Below, in pieces: positions 51,496 to 59,754 of a stretch of 64,000 nucleotides of DNA (its first letter is position 1; the number at the start of each line of letters is the position of its first letter). The translations under genes were made by a program, and so were the position numbers. Source of the stretch: Leifsonia sp. Leaf336 (GTDB taxonomy: Bacteria > Actinomycetota > Actinomycetes > Actinomycetales > Microbacteriaceae). The DNA is taken from positions 558,658 through 622,657 of the forward strand of contig NZ_LMOZ01000002.1 in assembly GCF_001423695.1 (NCBI RefSeq), in the 5' to 3' direction. The notes beneath the pieces were generated by a model. The model saw only the letters and a list, made by a program, of their open reading frames with translations. It had not been told where the DNA came from and did no database searches.

Positions 51496-52602
51496 ATGGC
51501 CATCGACGACTTCCGTGTGCACGTGCCCGACGACGTCCTCGCCGACCTGCGCGACCGGCTCGCGCGCACGCGCTACTTGCGCTCGCCGCGGCCCGGTTGG
51601 CAGGGCGGGCTCGGCGGCGACGAGTTGCGCACCCTCGTCGACGGCTGGCTGGCGTTCGACTGGCGGGCCGAGGAGGACCGGCTGAACGCGGTCGAGCAGC
51701 ACACCGCCTCCGTCAACGGTCACCGCGTGCACTTCGCGCGCGTGCGCGGAACCGGAACAGGCCCGCACACGCCGCTGCTGCTGCTGCACGGGTGGCCCAG
51801 CGCCTACGTCGAGTACCTGCCGCTGGCCGCCCTGCTCGGGGACGCGTTCGACGTCGTCATCCCGTCGCTACCGGGTTTCGTGTTCTCGGAGGCGCTCGAG
51901 CCTCCGCTGACCCGGCGTGCGATCGCGGAGACGCTGCACGGGCTGATGACCGAAGTGCTGGGGTTCGACCGGTACGCGACGTTCGGCGGCGACATCGGCG
52001 GGGGAGCCTCCACCTGGCTCGGCGCGGACCATCCGTCGAGCGTGATCGGCCTCCAGCTGCTGAGCCCGCCGTTCCCGGCCGACGAGACCCCGCAGAGCGA
52101 CGAGGAGCGCGAGTACCTGGCCGCGCTCGAGGAGTACGACCGTCTCGACGGAGGTTACAGCGAGATCATGCTGACCCGACCCGACACCATCGCGGCGGCG
52201 CTGGCCGACTCGCCCGCCGGTCTCCTCGCCTGGATCGCCGACAAGTGGCACGACTGGGTCGACCACGAGAACGGCGGCTGGGACCGTGTGGTCGACTCCG
52301 GCATCCTGTACACGATCGCCACGCTGTACTGGGTGACCGACAGCATCGGCACGTCCTTCCAGCAGTACTACGACTACGAGCAGAACCCGCCGCGTCCGCC
52401 GATCACGGCGCCGGTCGGCGTGTACCTCGCCCGGGAGCCCGGGTTCGCCGGCTTCCCGCGCGCGTTGGCCGAGCGCGCGGCGCCGGGGCTGCGGGAGTTC
52501 GTGGAGGCGCCGGCAGGAGGCCACTTCGCCGGTTTCGAGCATCCCGAACTCGCGGCGGAGGCGATCCGGCGGTTCCATTCGCGGCTGCGGGACGACTCCT
52601 GA
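51496..52602 (+). CDS. Epoxide hydrolase, alpha/beta-fold
   Basis: 368-aa enzyme. Residues 1-100 are the EHN N-terminal domain (DDFRVHVPDDVLADLRDRLARTRY), the HGWP oxyanion motif is near residue 98, nucleophile Asp in FGGDIGGGAS, and the catalytic His in GGHFAGFEHPE. Opens epoxides to diols. TACGGT (51484-51489) is 6 nt before the ATG. Stands 34 nt after the sulfatase gene. Confidence 0.9.
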   Translation: MAIDDFRVHVPDDVLADLRDRLARTRYLRSPRPGWQGGLGGDELRTLVDGWLAFDWRAEEDRLNAVEQHTASVNGHRVHFARVRGTGTGPHTPLLLLHGWPSAYVEYLPLAALLGDAFDVVIPSLPGFVFSEALEPPLTRRAIAETLHGLMTEVLGFDRYATFGGDIGGGASTWLGADHPSSVIGLQLLSPPFPADETPQSDEEREYLAALEEYDRLDGGYSEIMLTRPDTIAAALADSPAGLLAWIADKWHDWVDHENGGWDRVVDSGILYTIATLYWVTDSIGTSFQQYYDYEQNPPRPPITAPVGVYLAREPGFAGFPRALAERAAPGLREFVEAPAGGHFAGFEHPELAAEAIRRFHSRLRDDS

Positions 52603-52606
52603 CGCG

Positions 52607-52954
52607 TCAGACCGTGGCGAGGAACGACGACACGATGTCGAGCGAGCCGGGCACGATGCGGTAGTACGCCCAGGTGCCGCGCTTGCTCCGGCTCAGGAAG
52701 CCCGCGTCGACGAGGATCTTGAGGTGGTGCGAGACGGTCGGCTGCGACAGGTCGAGCGGTTCGGTGAGGTCGCAGACGCAGGCCTCGCCGTCTTCGTGGG
52801 CCGCGACCATCGACAGCAGGCGCAGGCGGGCCGGATCGGCGAGTGCTTTCATCGCCCGGGCGACCGAGACGGCGTTCTCCTCGCTGATCACTTCCTTCGT
52901 GATCGGGGCGCAGCACGCTTGGAGGTCGCGCAGGGGGAGGAGCTCGATGGTCAT
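52607..52954 (-). CDS. arsR: ArsR family repressor
   Basis: 115-aa winged-helix repressor. Recognition region is LDLSQPTVSHHLKILVDAGFL; the ACVCDL segment (Cys59, Cys61) is the helix-3 type arsenite site, and an N-terminal Cys14-Cys15 pair may add ligands. GATGAT (complement 52961-52966) is 6 nt upstream (possible leaderless). Divergent from the Cys-rich peptide and arsC; two palindromes lie between. Confidence 0.92.
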   Translation of the reverse strand: MTIELLPLRDLQACCAPITKEVISEENAVSVARAMKALADPARLRLLSMVAAHEDGEACVCDLTEPLDLSQPTVSHHLKILVDAGFLSRSKRGTWAYYRIVPGSLDIVSSFLATV

Positions 52955-52970
52955 GCATCGATCATCCTCG

Positions 52971-52994
52971 ATACATTGACAAACGTCAATGTAT
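52971..52994. promoter_or_regulatory. ArsR operator 1
   Basis: Perfect inverted repeat: arms ATACATTGAC (52971-52980) and GTCAATGTAT (52985-52994) around AAAC. It contains TTGACA at 52976-52981. Confidence 0.75.
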
Positions 52995-53008
52995 CTGTTC
53001 ATCCTTGG

Positions 53009-53030
53009 TTCATCGACAAACGTCGATGAA
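53009..53030. promoter_or_regulatory. ArsR operator 2
   Basis: Perfect inverted repeat: arms TTCATCGAC (53009-53017) and GTCGATGAA (53022-53030) around AAAC, with the same GACAAACGTC core as operator 1. Ends 3 nt before the SD of the Cys-rich peptide. Confidence 0.72.
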
Positions 53031-53045
53031 GAAGGGAGAATCATC

Positions 53046-53114
53046 ATGGGATGCTGCGACACCGACGAGTGCCAGGTGCTGCCGGACGGCTCCTGCTCGC
53101 CCGACTGCTGCTGA
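53046..53114 (+). CDS. 22-aa cysteine-rich peptide in the ars locus
   Basis: Very short gene, unrecognised. It starts MGCCDTDEC and ends SCSPDCC: 6 Cys in 22 residues, as two CC pairs and two single Cys. GGGAG at 53034-53038 lies 7 nt before the ATG. It follows two ArsR-type operators and is followed, 8 nt after its stop, by a 10-bp hairpin and then arsC. It may be an arsenic/metal-binding peptide or a cysteine-codon leader (attenuator) for arsC. A remnant of a longer gene is possible. Confidence 0.6.
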   Translation: MGCCDTDECQVLPDGSCSPDCC

Positions 53115-53122
53115 CACCGACC

Positions 53123-53152
53123 GGGCCGTCGCTCGCCTCAGGGCGACGGCCC
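53123..53152 (+). terminator. Hairpin between the Cys-rich peptide and arsC
   Basis: GGGCCGTCGC (53123-53132) pairs perfectly with GCGACGGCCC (53143-53152), 10-nt loop, then TTCCCC. Either a terminator or the attenuator stem. Confidence 0.7.
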
Positions 53153-53178
53153 TTCCCCACGACCCACCCGGAGAACCG

Positions 53179-53583
53179 ATGACCGACACCACCACCCCGA
53201 CCGTGCTCTTCGTCTGCGTCCACAACGCGGGCCGCTCGCAGATGGCCGCCGGATACCTGCGAGAACTCGCGGGAGGCCGCGTGGAGGTGCTCTCCGCCGG
53301 TTCCGAGCCCGCCGACCGCCTGAACCCGGTCGCGGTGCAGGCCATGGCCGAGGAGGGCATCGACATCGCGGCGCACACGCCGGCGATCCTCACGACCGAG
53401 GCGGTGCGCGAGTCCGATGTGGTCATCACCATGGGCTGCGGCGACACCTGCCCGATCTTCCCGGGCAAGCGCTACGAGGACTGGGACCTCACCGACCCGG
53501 CCGGGAGGCCGATCGAGGAGGTGCGCCCGATCCGCGACGAGATCAAGCGCCGGGTGGAGGCCCTGCTCGCCGAGCTCGGCTGA
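53179..53583 (+). CDS. arsC: Arsenate reductase, low-molecular-weight phosphatase fold
   Basis: 134-aa enzyme reducing arsenate to arsenite. P-loop CVHNAGRS (Cys13-Ser20) and MGCGDTCPIFPGKRYEDWDLTDP (Cys87, Cys91) match actinobacterial ArsC, which uses mycothiol/mycoredoxin or thioredoxin. GGAG is 5 nt before the ATG. No Acr3/ArsB efflux gene lies nearby. Confidence 0.92.
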   Translation: MTDTTTPTVLFVCVHNAGRSQMAAGYLRELAGGRVEVLSAGSEPADRLNPVAVQAMAEEGIDIAAHTPAILTTEAVRESDVVITMGCGDTCPIFPGKRYEDWDLTDPAGRPIEEVRPIRDEIKRRVEALLAELG

Positions 53584-53623
53584 CGCCTCCCGAAAACGCT
53601 GACGCGCCTCCGGAAACGACGGA

Positions 53624-53649
53624 AGCCCCGGTCCATACGGACCGGGGCT
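53624..53649. terminator. Bidirectional terminator between arsC and kgd
   Basis: AGCCCCGGTCC (53624-53634) pairs with GGACCGGGGCT (53639-53649) over ATAC; between convergent stops at 53583 and 53668. Confidence 0.88.
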
Positions 53650-53667
53650 CCTCGCGTTCTGAGCGCC

Positions 53668-56600
53668 TTACAGCGTCAGCGCCCGCTGGATGAGCACCGA
53701 CTGCTCCTGCGCGTGACGCTTCGCCGAACCGGCGGCCGGCGATGCCGAGGCCGGTCGCGAGATGACGCCGATCGGACGCGGGCCCAGCTTGGAGGTCTCC
53801 AGGATGATGAACGGCCACGCACCCTGGTTCTCGGGCTCGTCCTGCGTCCAGACCAGCTCGGCGTTCGGGTAGGAGTCGGCCACGGCCTTCAGCTCGGCGC
53901 CGGGAAGCGGGTAGAACTGCTCCACGCGCACCAGGGCGATCTCGGGGTTCGGGTTCTTCTCCAGCTCGTTCACGAGGTCGTGGTAGAGCTTGCCCGCCAT
54001 GAACAGCACGCGCTTGACGGCGGCCTTGTCGGTGATCCGGGCGTCGTCGATGACCGGCTCGAACTTGCCGTTCGTGAAGTCGGCGACGTCGCTGGAGGCG
54101 CCGCGCAGACGCAGCATCGCCTTCGGCGTGAAGACCACCAGCGGGCGGCGGGGCCGCGCGTACGCCTGGCGGCGCAGCAGATGGAAGTACGACGCGGGTG
54201 TCGACGGGCGCGCGACGGTCATGTTGTTCTCGGCGCACAGCTGCAGGTAGCGCTCGATGCGCGCACTGGAGTGGTCGGGCCCCTGACCCTCGTAGCCGTG
54301 GGGGAGGAGCAGGACGAGCGACGAGCGCTGACCCCACTTCTGCTCGGCCGACGAGATGAACTCGTCGATGATGATCTGGGCGCCGTTGGCGAAGTCGCCG
54401 AACTGCGCCTCCCACAGCACCAGCGCGTCGGGCCGCTCGACCGAGTAGCCGTACTCGAAGCCCATGGCCGCGTACTCGCTCAGCAGCGAGTCGTAGATCC
54501 AGAACTTCGCCTGGTTGTCGCTGAGGTTCGCCAGCGGCAGCCACTCCTGGCCGTTCGCCCGGTCGTGGAGCACCGCGTGGCGCTGCACGAACGTGCCGCG
54601 GCGGGCGTCCTGGCCGGCGAGACGCACCGGGGTGCCCTCCAGCAGCACCGAGCCGAGTGCGAGCAGCTCGCCGAAGCCCCAGTCGATGCCGCCGTTGCGG
54701 CTCATGTCGCTGCGCTTGTTGAGCAGCTGCTGCAGCTTGGGGTGCACCGTGAAGCCGGCGGGCGGGTTGTTGAAGGCGTCGCCGATGAGCTGGATGACCT
54801 GCGCGCTGACCGCCGTCGTCTCCGGCTCTCCGACGTTGTCGTTGTCGTCCTGCTGGGCGATCGGGTGCTCGATGTCGGCGGTCGCCTCGCCCTGGGTGAT
54901 GACCGGGGTGGAGTGGGTCTGCGCCGCGTGCGTCTCCATGAAGGCCCGCTCCAGGCGGTCCTGGAAGTCGGCGTGCGCGGCCTCGTACTCCTCCTCGGTG
55001 ATGTCACCGCGGCCGACGAGGGCCTCGGTGTACAGGCGGCGCACGGAGCGCTTGGCCTCGATGAGGTTGTACATCAGCGGCTGGGTCATCGAGGGGTCGT
55101 CGCCCTCGTTGTGACCGCGACGACGGTACGCGACGAGGTCGATGACGACGTCGCGCTTGAACTCCTGGCGGTACTCGAAGGCGATCTGCGCCACGCGCAC
55201 CACGGCCTCCGGGTCGTCGCCGTTCACGTGGAAGATCGGCGCCTGGATGGTCTTCGCCACATCGGTCGAGTAGACCGACGAACGGCCCTCGGCCGGAGGC
55301 GTGGTGAAGCCGACCTGGTTGTTGATGTTGACGTGGATGGTGCCGCCGGTGCGGTATGCCCGCAGCTGCGACATCTGCATCTGCTCGACCACGATGCCCT
55401 GACCCGCCATCGCGGCGTCGCCGTGGATGAGGATCGGCAGCGTGAGGAAGGTGCCGGCCGGGCGGCGGTCCTGCTTGGCGCGGACGATGCCCTCCAGGAC
55501 GCCGTCCACGGCCTCCAGGTGCGACGGGTTCGCAGCGAGGTAGACGGGGATCTCCGCGCCGTCGGCGCCCTTGAAGGTGCCCTCGGTGCCGAGGTGGTAC
55601 TTGACGTCGCCGGAGCCCTGCACGGTGCGCGGGTCCTGCGTTCCCTCGAACTCGCGGAAGATCTGACCGTAGGTCTTGCCCGCGATGTTGGTGAGGACGT
55701 TCAGGCGGCCGCGGTGGGCCATGCCGATCGCGGCCTCGTCGAGCCCGGCCTCCGCAGCGCCCTGGAGGATGGTGTCGAGCAGGGCGATGGTCGACTCGCC
55801 GCCTTCGAGGCTGAACCGCTTCTGGCCGACGTACTTGGTCTGCAGGAAGGTCTCGAACGCCTCCGCCTCGTTGAGCTTGCCCATGATGCGCAGCTGCTCG
55901 TCGTGGCCCGGCTTCTCGTAGGGGCGCTCCAGCTTGTCCTGGAACCACTTGCGCTGGGCCGGGTCCTGGATGTGCATGTACTCGATGCCGACCGTGCGGC
56001 AGTACGAGTCGCGGAGCACGCCGAGGATGTCGCGCAGCTTCATGGTGCGCTTGTCGCCGCCGAACGCTCCGGTGACGAACTCGCGGTCGAGGTCCCAGAA
56101 CGTGAGGCCGTGGTTCTCGATCTCGAGGTCGGGGTGGCTGCGCTGCACGTACTCCAGCGGGTCGATGTCGGCCATCAGGTGGCCGCGCACACGGAAGGAG
56201 TTGATGAGCTCCTGCACGCGGGCGGTCTTGTCGACGGCGCTCGCGAGGTCGACCGAGATGTCCGGGTTCCAGTGGATCGGCATGTACGGGATGCGCAGCT
56301 CGGCGAAGATGTCTTCGTAGAAGTTGCGCTTGCCGATGAGCAGCTCGTGGACGATCTTGAGGAACTCGCCCGAACCGGCGCCCTGGATGACGCGGTGGTC
56401 GTAGGTGCTGGTGAGCGTGATGGTCTTGCCGATGGCGAGGCCGGCGAGCGTCTTCTCGCTGGAGCCCTGGAACTCGGCAGGGTACTCGAGGGCGCCGGCG
56501 CCGATGATCGCGCCCTGGCCCTTCATCAGGCGCGGGACCGAGTGCACGGTGCCGATGCCGCCCGGGTTGGTCAGCGAGATCGTGGTGCCGGCGAAGTCGG

Positions 56601-57549
56601 CGGCGGTGAGCTTGTTGTTGCGCGCCTTGGAGATCAGGTCTTCGTAGGCGGCGAGGTACTCGCCGAAGCGCATGGTGTCGGCGCGCTTGATGCTCGGCAC
56701 GAGGAGGGCGCGCGTGCCGTCGGGCTTGGGCAGGTCGATCGCGATGCCGAGGTTGATGTGCGCGGGGGCGACGACCGAGGGCTTGCCGTCGACCTCGTCG
56801 TAGTAGACGTTCTGGCTCGGGAAGTCCTTGAGCGCCTGGATCAGCGCCCAACCGATCAGGTGGGTGAACGACACCTTGCCGCCGCGGGCGCGCTTGAGGT
56901 GGTTGTTGATGACGATGCGGTTGTCGATCATCAGCTTGGCCGGCACGGTGCGGACGCTCGTCGCGGTGGGCACGCTGAGCGAGGCGTCCATGTTGGTCGC
57001 CAGCGACTTGGACATGCCGCGCAGCGGGGTGACCTTGTCCTCCTCGGCCGCCTCGAGGGTGGCGTTGGGGGAGGTGACCGGCGCGTCGGCCGGGACGGGC
57101 TGCGGCTTCGGTGCGATCGACGTGGTGCGCGCCGCCGGCTGCGAGCCGATGATCGGGATGGGCGTGGTGACCGGGCGGGGCTCGGAGGGCGCGGCCGATC
57201 CGGCGGGCGCCGCGGGAGGCTGCGGAGCTCCGGGGGCGGGGCTCGGAGCGGGCGCGGGTTCGGCGGGAGGCGTCGGGACGGTCGGCTCGCTGGGCGCCGG
57301 GACCGTCGGCTCGCTGGGGGTCGGTGCGCCCGGCTCGGCGGGCGTCGAAGCGGGGGTCTCGCTCGGGGTGGATGCCTCGTCGTCCTTCACGGTCGGCTTG
57401 TAGCTCTCCAGGATCGGCCACCAGGACTTGTCGACCGAGTTCCTGTCGTGCACGAACTGTTCGTACAGTTCGTCGACGAGCCACTCATTGGCTCCGAACT
57501 CGCCCGACGATCCGTCGTCGGTTCCCACACCGGTCAATTGGCTCGACAC
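53668..57549 (-). CDS. kgd: 2-oxoglutarate decarboxylase/dehydrogenase-succinyltransferase fusion
   Basis: 1293-aa fused E1o-E2o of actinobacteria. Residues 1-40 are the E1 N-terminal helix (FGANEWLVDELYEQF), a Pro/Ala/Glu-rich linker runs to about 130, the E2-type transferase domain (TYDHRVIQGAGSGEF active-site region) spans about 150-380, and the E1o core (MAHRGRLNVLTNIAGKTYGQIF; GDAAMAGQGIVVEQMQMSQL) runs to the end. No lipoyl domain, as usual. GTG 57549 preferred; in-frame ATG 57615, 10 nt from TAGGCT, would add 22 residues. Confidence 0.93.
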   Translation of the reverse strand: MSSQLTGVGTDDGSSGEFGANEWLVDELYEQFVHDRNSVDKSWWPILESYKPTVKDDEASTPSETPASTPAEPGAPTPSEPTVPAPSEPTVPTPPAEPAPAPSPAPGAPQPPAAPAGSAAPSEPRPVTTPIPIIGSQPAARTTSIAPKPQPVPADAPVTSPNATLEAAEEDKVTPLRGMSKSLATNMDASLSVPTATSVRTVPAKLMIDNRIVINNHLKRARGGKVSFTHLIGWALIQALKDFPSQNVYYDEVDGKPSVVAPAHINLGIAIDLPKPDGTRALLVPSIKRADTMRFGEYLAAYEDLISKARNNKLTAADFAGTTISLTNPGGIGTVHSVPRLMKGQGAIIGAGALEYPAEFQGSSEKTLAGLAIGKTITLTSTYDHRVIQGAGSGEFLKIVHELLIGKRNFYEDIFAELRIPYMPIHWNPDISVDLASAVDKTARVQELINSFRVRGHLMADIDPLEYVQRSHPDLEIENHGLTFWDLDREFVTGAFGGDKRTMKLRDILGVLRDSYCRTVGIEYMHIQDPAQRKWFQDKLERPYEKPGHDEQLRIMGKLNEAEAFETFLQTKYVGQKRFSLEGGESTIALLDTILQGAAEAGLDEAAIGMAHRGRLNVLTNIAGKTYGQIFREFEGTQDPRTVQGSGDVKYHLGTEGTFKGADGAEIPVYLAANPSHLEAVDGVLEGIVRAKQDRRPAGTFLTLPILIHGDAAMAGQGIVVEQMQMSQLRAYRTGGTIHVNINNQVGFTTPPAEGRSSVYSTDVAKTIQAPIFHVNGDDPEAVVRVAQIAFEYRQEFKRDVVIDLVAYRRRGHNEGDDPSMTQPLMYNLIEAKRSVRRLYTEALVGRGDITEEEYEAAHADFQDRLERAFMETHAAQTHSTPVITQGEATADIEHPIAQQDDNDNVGEPETTAVSAQVIQLIGDAFNNPPAGFTVHPKLQQLLNKRSDMSRNGGIDWGFGELLALGSVLLEGTPVRLAGQDARRGTFVQRHAVLHDRANGQEWLPLANLSDNQAKFWIYDSLLSEYAAMGFEYGYSVERPDALVLWEAQFGDFANGAQIIIDEFISSAEQKWGQRSSLVLLLPHGYEGQGPDHSSARIERYLQLCAENNMTVARPSTPASYFHLLRRQAYARPRRPLVVFTPKAMLRLRGASSDVADFTNGKFEPVIDDARITDKAAVKRVLFMAGKLYHDLVNELEKNPNPEIALVRVEQFYPLPGAELKAVADSYPNAELVWTQDEPENQGAWPFIILETSKLGPRPIGVISRPASASPAAGSAKRHAQEQSVLIQRALTL

Positions 57550-57685
57550 AGCCGATCGCCCACTCTCTCCGTTGATTTCGTTCCGATCGGGCGGCCGTCG
57601 ACCGCCCGTCTCCATCCGAGGATCAAGCCTAATCCCATCGGCGCCCGGGTGCGGCCGTCCGACCCGGGAGGATACCGTTATTCCC

Positions 57686-59125
57686 ATGCAGTTCTATGCC
57701 ACGACTCCGCGCCACGATCTCACCTACTCGGACGTCTTCCTGGTGCCGTCGCGCTCGGACGTGACCAGCAGGCTCGACGTCTCCCTCGCACCCCAGGACG
57801 GCACAGGTGCGACCATCCCGATCGTGTCCGCCAACATGAACTCGGTGACCGGGAAGCGGCTCGCCGCGACGCTCGCCCGGCGCGGCGGCCTCGGGGTGCT
57901 GCCGCAGGACATGCACCTGCAGGACCTCGACGAGGCGATCCGCTGGGTCAAGGCGCAGCCGGTCGCCTTCGACACCCCGTACTCCGCCTTGCCGCACGAG
58001 ACGGTCGCCGACGTGCTCCGCCGCGTGCCGCCCGTCGACGGGCACGGCGTCGTGGTGAGCGACGAGGGCGGCCGTTACCTCGGCTGCCTCGCCGCCCCGC
58101 AGCTGGGGTCGGCGCTTCCGGACGCGCGCATCGGCGACCTCCTGCACGGCGCCTTGACCTCGCTGGACGCGGAGGACCTCCCCGACGGCCGGGCGGCGTT
58201 CGACGTGATGGAGGCCGCGGGCCTCACGTTCGCGCCGGTCCTCGACCACGGGCGCGTGGTCGGCACGCTCAGCCGCACGAGCGCCCTCCGCTCCACGATC
58301 TACACTCCGGCGCTGGACGCGCACGGCCGGCTGCGCGTCGCGGCCGCCGTCGGCATCAACGGCGACGTGGCCTCCAAGGCGAAGGCTCTCGCCGCCGCGG
58401 GCGTCGACGTGCTGGTGATCGACACCGCGCACGGCGACCAGGACGGCATGCGCCGGGCGATCCACACGGTCAAGAGCCTCGGCCTCGGACTGCCGATCGT
58501 CGCGGGCAACGTCGTGACGGAGCAGGCGGTGCGCGACCTGGTCGCGGCCGGCGCGGACATCCTCAAGGTCGGCGTCGGCCCGGGCGCGATGTGCACCACC
58601 CGCATGATGACGGCCGTCGGCCGGCCGCAGTTCTCCGCCGTGCTGGAGACCAGCGCGACCGCTCGCGAGCTCGGCGCCCACGTCTGGGCCGACGGCGGCG
58701 TGCGCTACCCGCGCGACGTCGCCCTCGCGCTCGCCGCGGGCGGCGCCTCCGTGATGATCGGCTCGTGGTTCGCCGGCACCATCGAGGCGCCGGGCGCTCT
58801 GGTCGCCGACGACCGCGGCGCCCTCTACAAGGAGAGCTGGGGCATGGCCTCCACGAAGGCGGTCAAGGGTCGGTTCGAGCGGCTCGACCCCTTCGAGCAG
58901 GCCCGCAAGACGCTCTTCGCCGAGGGCATCTCGAGCTCGCGCATCTACCTGGACCCGCTGCGTCCGTCGGTGGAGGACCTCCTCGACATGATCACCACCG
59001 GGCTTCGCAGCTCGTTCACCTACGCGGGGGCCCGCACGCTGACGGAGTTCCACGACCGTGCCCTGGTCGGCATCCAGTCGGCCGCCGGCTACGAGGAGGG
59101 CAAGGCCCTTCCGGTCAGCTGGTAG
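57686..59125 (+). CDS. guaB1: GuaB1-type IMP dehydrogenase-related protein (probable GMP reductase)
   Basis: 479-aa TIM-barrel of the IMPDH/GMPR family. Start HDLTYSDVFLVPSRSDV, catalytic loop GVGPGAMCTTRMMTAVG (Cys), CBS-like insert about 100-210, C-terminal phosphate region GASVMIGSWFAGT. GuaB1 members in mycobacteria act as GMP reductases rather than IMP dehydrogenases. TACCGT (57673-57678) is 7 nt before the ATG. Divergent from kgd. Confidence 0.88.
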   Translation: MQFYATTPRHDLTYSDVFLVPSRSDVTSRLDVSLAPQDGTGATIPIVSANMNSVTGKRLAATLARRGGLGVLPQDMHLQDLDEAIRWVKAQPVAFDTPYSALPHETVADVLRRVPPVDGHGVVVSDEGGRYLGCLAAPQLGSALPDARIGDLLHGALTSLDAEDLPDGRAAFDVMEAAGLTFAPVLDHGRVVGTLSRTSALRSTIYTPALDAHGRLRVAAAVGINGDVASKAKALAAAGVDVLVIDTAHGDQDGMRRAIHTVKSLGLGLPIVAGNVVTEQAVRDLVAAGADILKVGVGPGAMCTTRMMTAVGRPQFSAVLETSATARELGAHVWADGGVRYPRDVALALAAGGASVMIGSWFAGTIEAPGALVADDRGALYKESWGMASTKAVKGRFERLDPFEQARKTLFAEGISSSRIYLDPLRPSVEDLLDMITTGLRSSFTYAGARTLTEFHDRALVGIQSAAGYEEGKALPVSW

Positions 59126-59131
59126 CGCGGC

Positions 59132-59530
59132 TCAGGAGCCGTTGCCGGAGCCGGACTGGCCTCCGGAGCCGTTGCCGGACTGGCCGCCGAAGCCGTTGCC
59201 GTTGCCTCCGAACTGGCGCGGGGTGAAGTTCTGCCCGGTGCCGAAGCCGCCGCGGGCGTGGTCGACGGCGTTGGCCGTGAAGTAGCCCGCGAAGAAGACG
59301 ATCACGAGCACCGCGACCGCGCCGACTGCGAGCGCGGTGTTCTGCGCCCAGGTGGGCCAGCGGTGCAGGACGCTTCCGTGCGACGGCTTCGCTGCAGGCA
59401 TGGCCGATTCCTGTGCGTACTGCGGCTCAGGAGCGTACTGCGGCTGCGGAACGTACGGGGGCTGCTGCGCGTACTGCGGAGCCGGCTGCCAAGGCTGGCT
59501 CTGGTTTGGATTCGGGGCTGTGGTGCTCAT
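59132..59530 (-). CDS. Small membrane protein with Pro/Gln and Gly/Asn repeat ends
   Basis: 132 aa. N-terminus (about 45 residues) is rich in Pro, Gln, Tyr (QYAQQPPYVPQPQYAPEPQY), one helix about residues 65-87, and a Gly/Asn/Ser-rich C-terminus outside. Function unknown. GAGAGGAA SD. Convergent with guaB1. Confidence 0.7.
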   Translation of the reverse strand: MSTTAPNPNQSQPWQPAPQYAQQPPYVPQPQYAPEPQYAQESAMPAAKPSHGSVLHRWPTWAQNTALAVGAVAVLVIVFFAGYFTANAVDHARGGFGTGQNFTPRQFGGNGNGFGGQSGNGSGGQSGSGNGS

Positions 59531-59663
59531 GAGTGATTCCTCTCGGTGCGCTTCTGGCGCGAGGATGCCGTCGCTCGCTTCGCGCGCCCTATGGCGAGTC
59601 GATGCGCCGGCTGGGAATCGATCCGCTCGCGCGGGAACCAGGCAATTCCGCGGGCCGCGCCGC

Positions 59664-59669
59664 TATACT
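59664..59669 (+). promoter_or_regulatory. -10 box of the CNNM operon
   Basis: TATACT; expected start near 59676, 4 nt before the ATG of a 24-codon leader ORF. No good -35 at 17 nt. Confidence 0.6.
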
Positions 59670-59679
59670 GGCTCGCGAA

Positions 59680-59754
59680 ATGGACGACCCTCCTTCTGCC
59701 AGCCCATTCCATCCGATGAGTCCCCCTGCGCGGGGTGATCGCCATGCTCTATGA
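59680..59754 (+). CDS. Proline-rich 24-aa leader ORF overlapping the CNNM gene
   Basis: Starts MDDPPSASPFHPMSPPARG, 7 Pro in 24 residues, no SD but near-leaderless behind TATACT. The TGA (59752-59754) lies inside the next gene in another frame. CCCC/GGGG (59722-59736) can hide the SD-like GGGGTGA of the downstream gene, and [11 protein letters not shown] this ORF would open it. Asp-Pro/Pro-rich leaders control Mg2+ genes in other bacteria (MgtL). Not proven to be [10 protein letters not shown]. Confidence 0.45.
   Translation: MDDPPSASPFHPMSPPARGDRHAL

Noticed and set aside
59128-59141. CGGCTCAGGAGCCG palindrome between guaB1 and the small membrane gene
   Set aside because: Only 6-bp arms with 2-nt loop and overlapping the stop codon; too weak to call a terminator.
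53713-59226. 1837-codon plus-strand open frame across kgd and into guaB1
   Set aside because: Antisense to kgd then out of frame over guaB1; composition is shadow-like and both real genes are certain.
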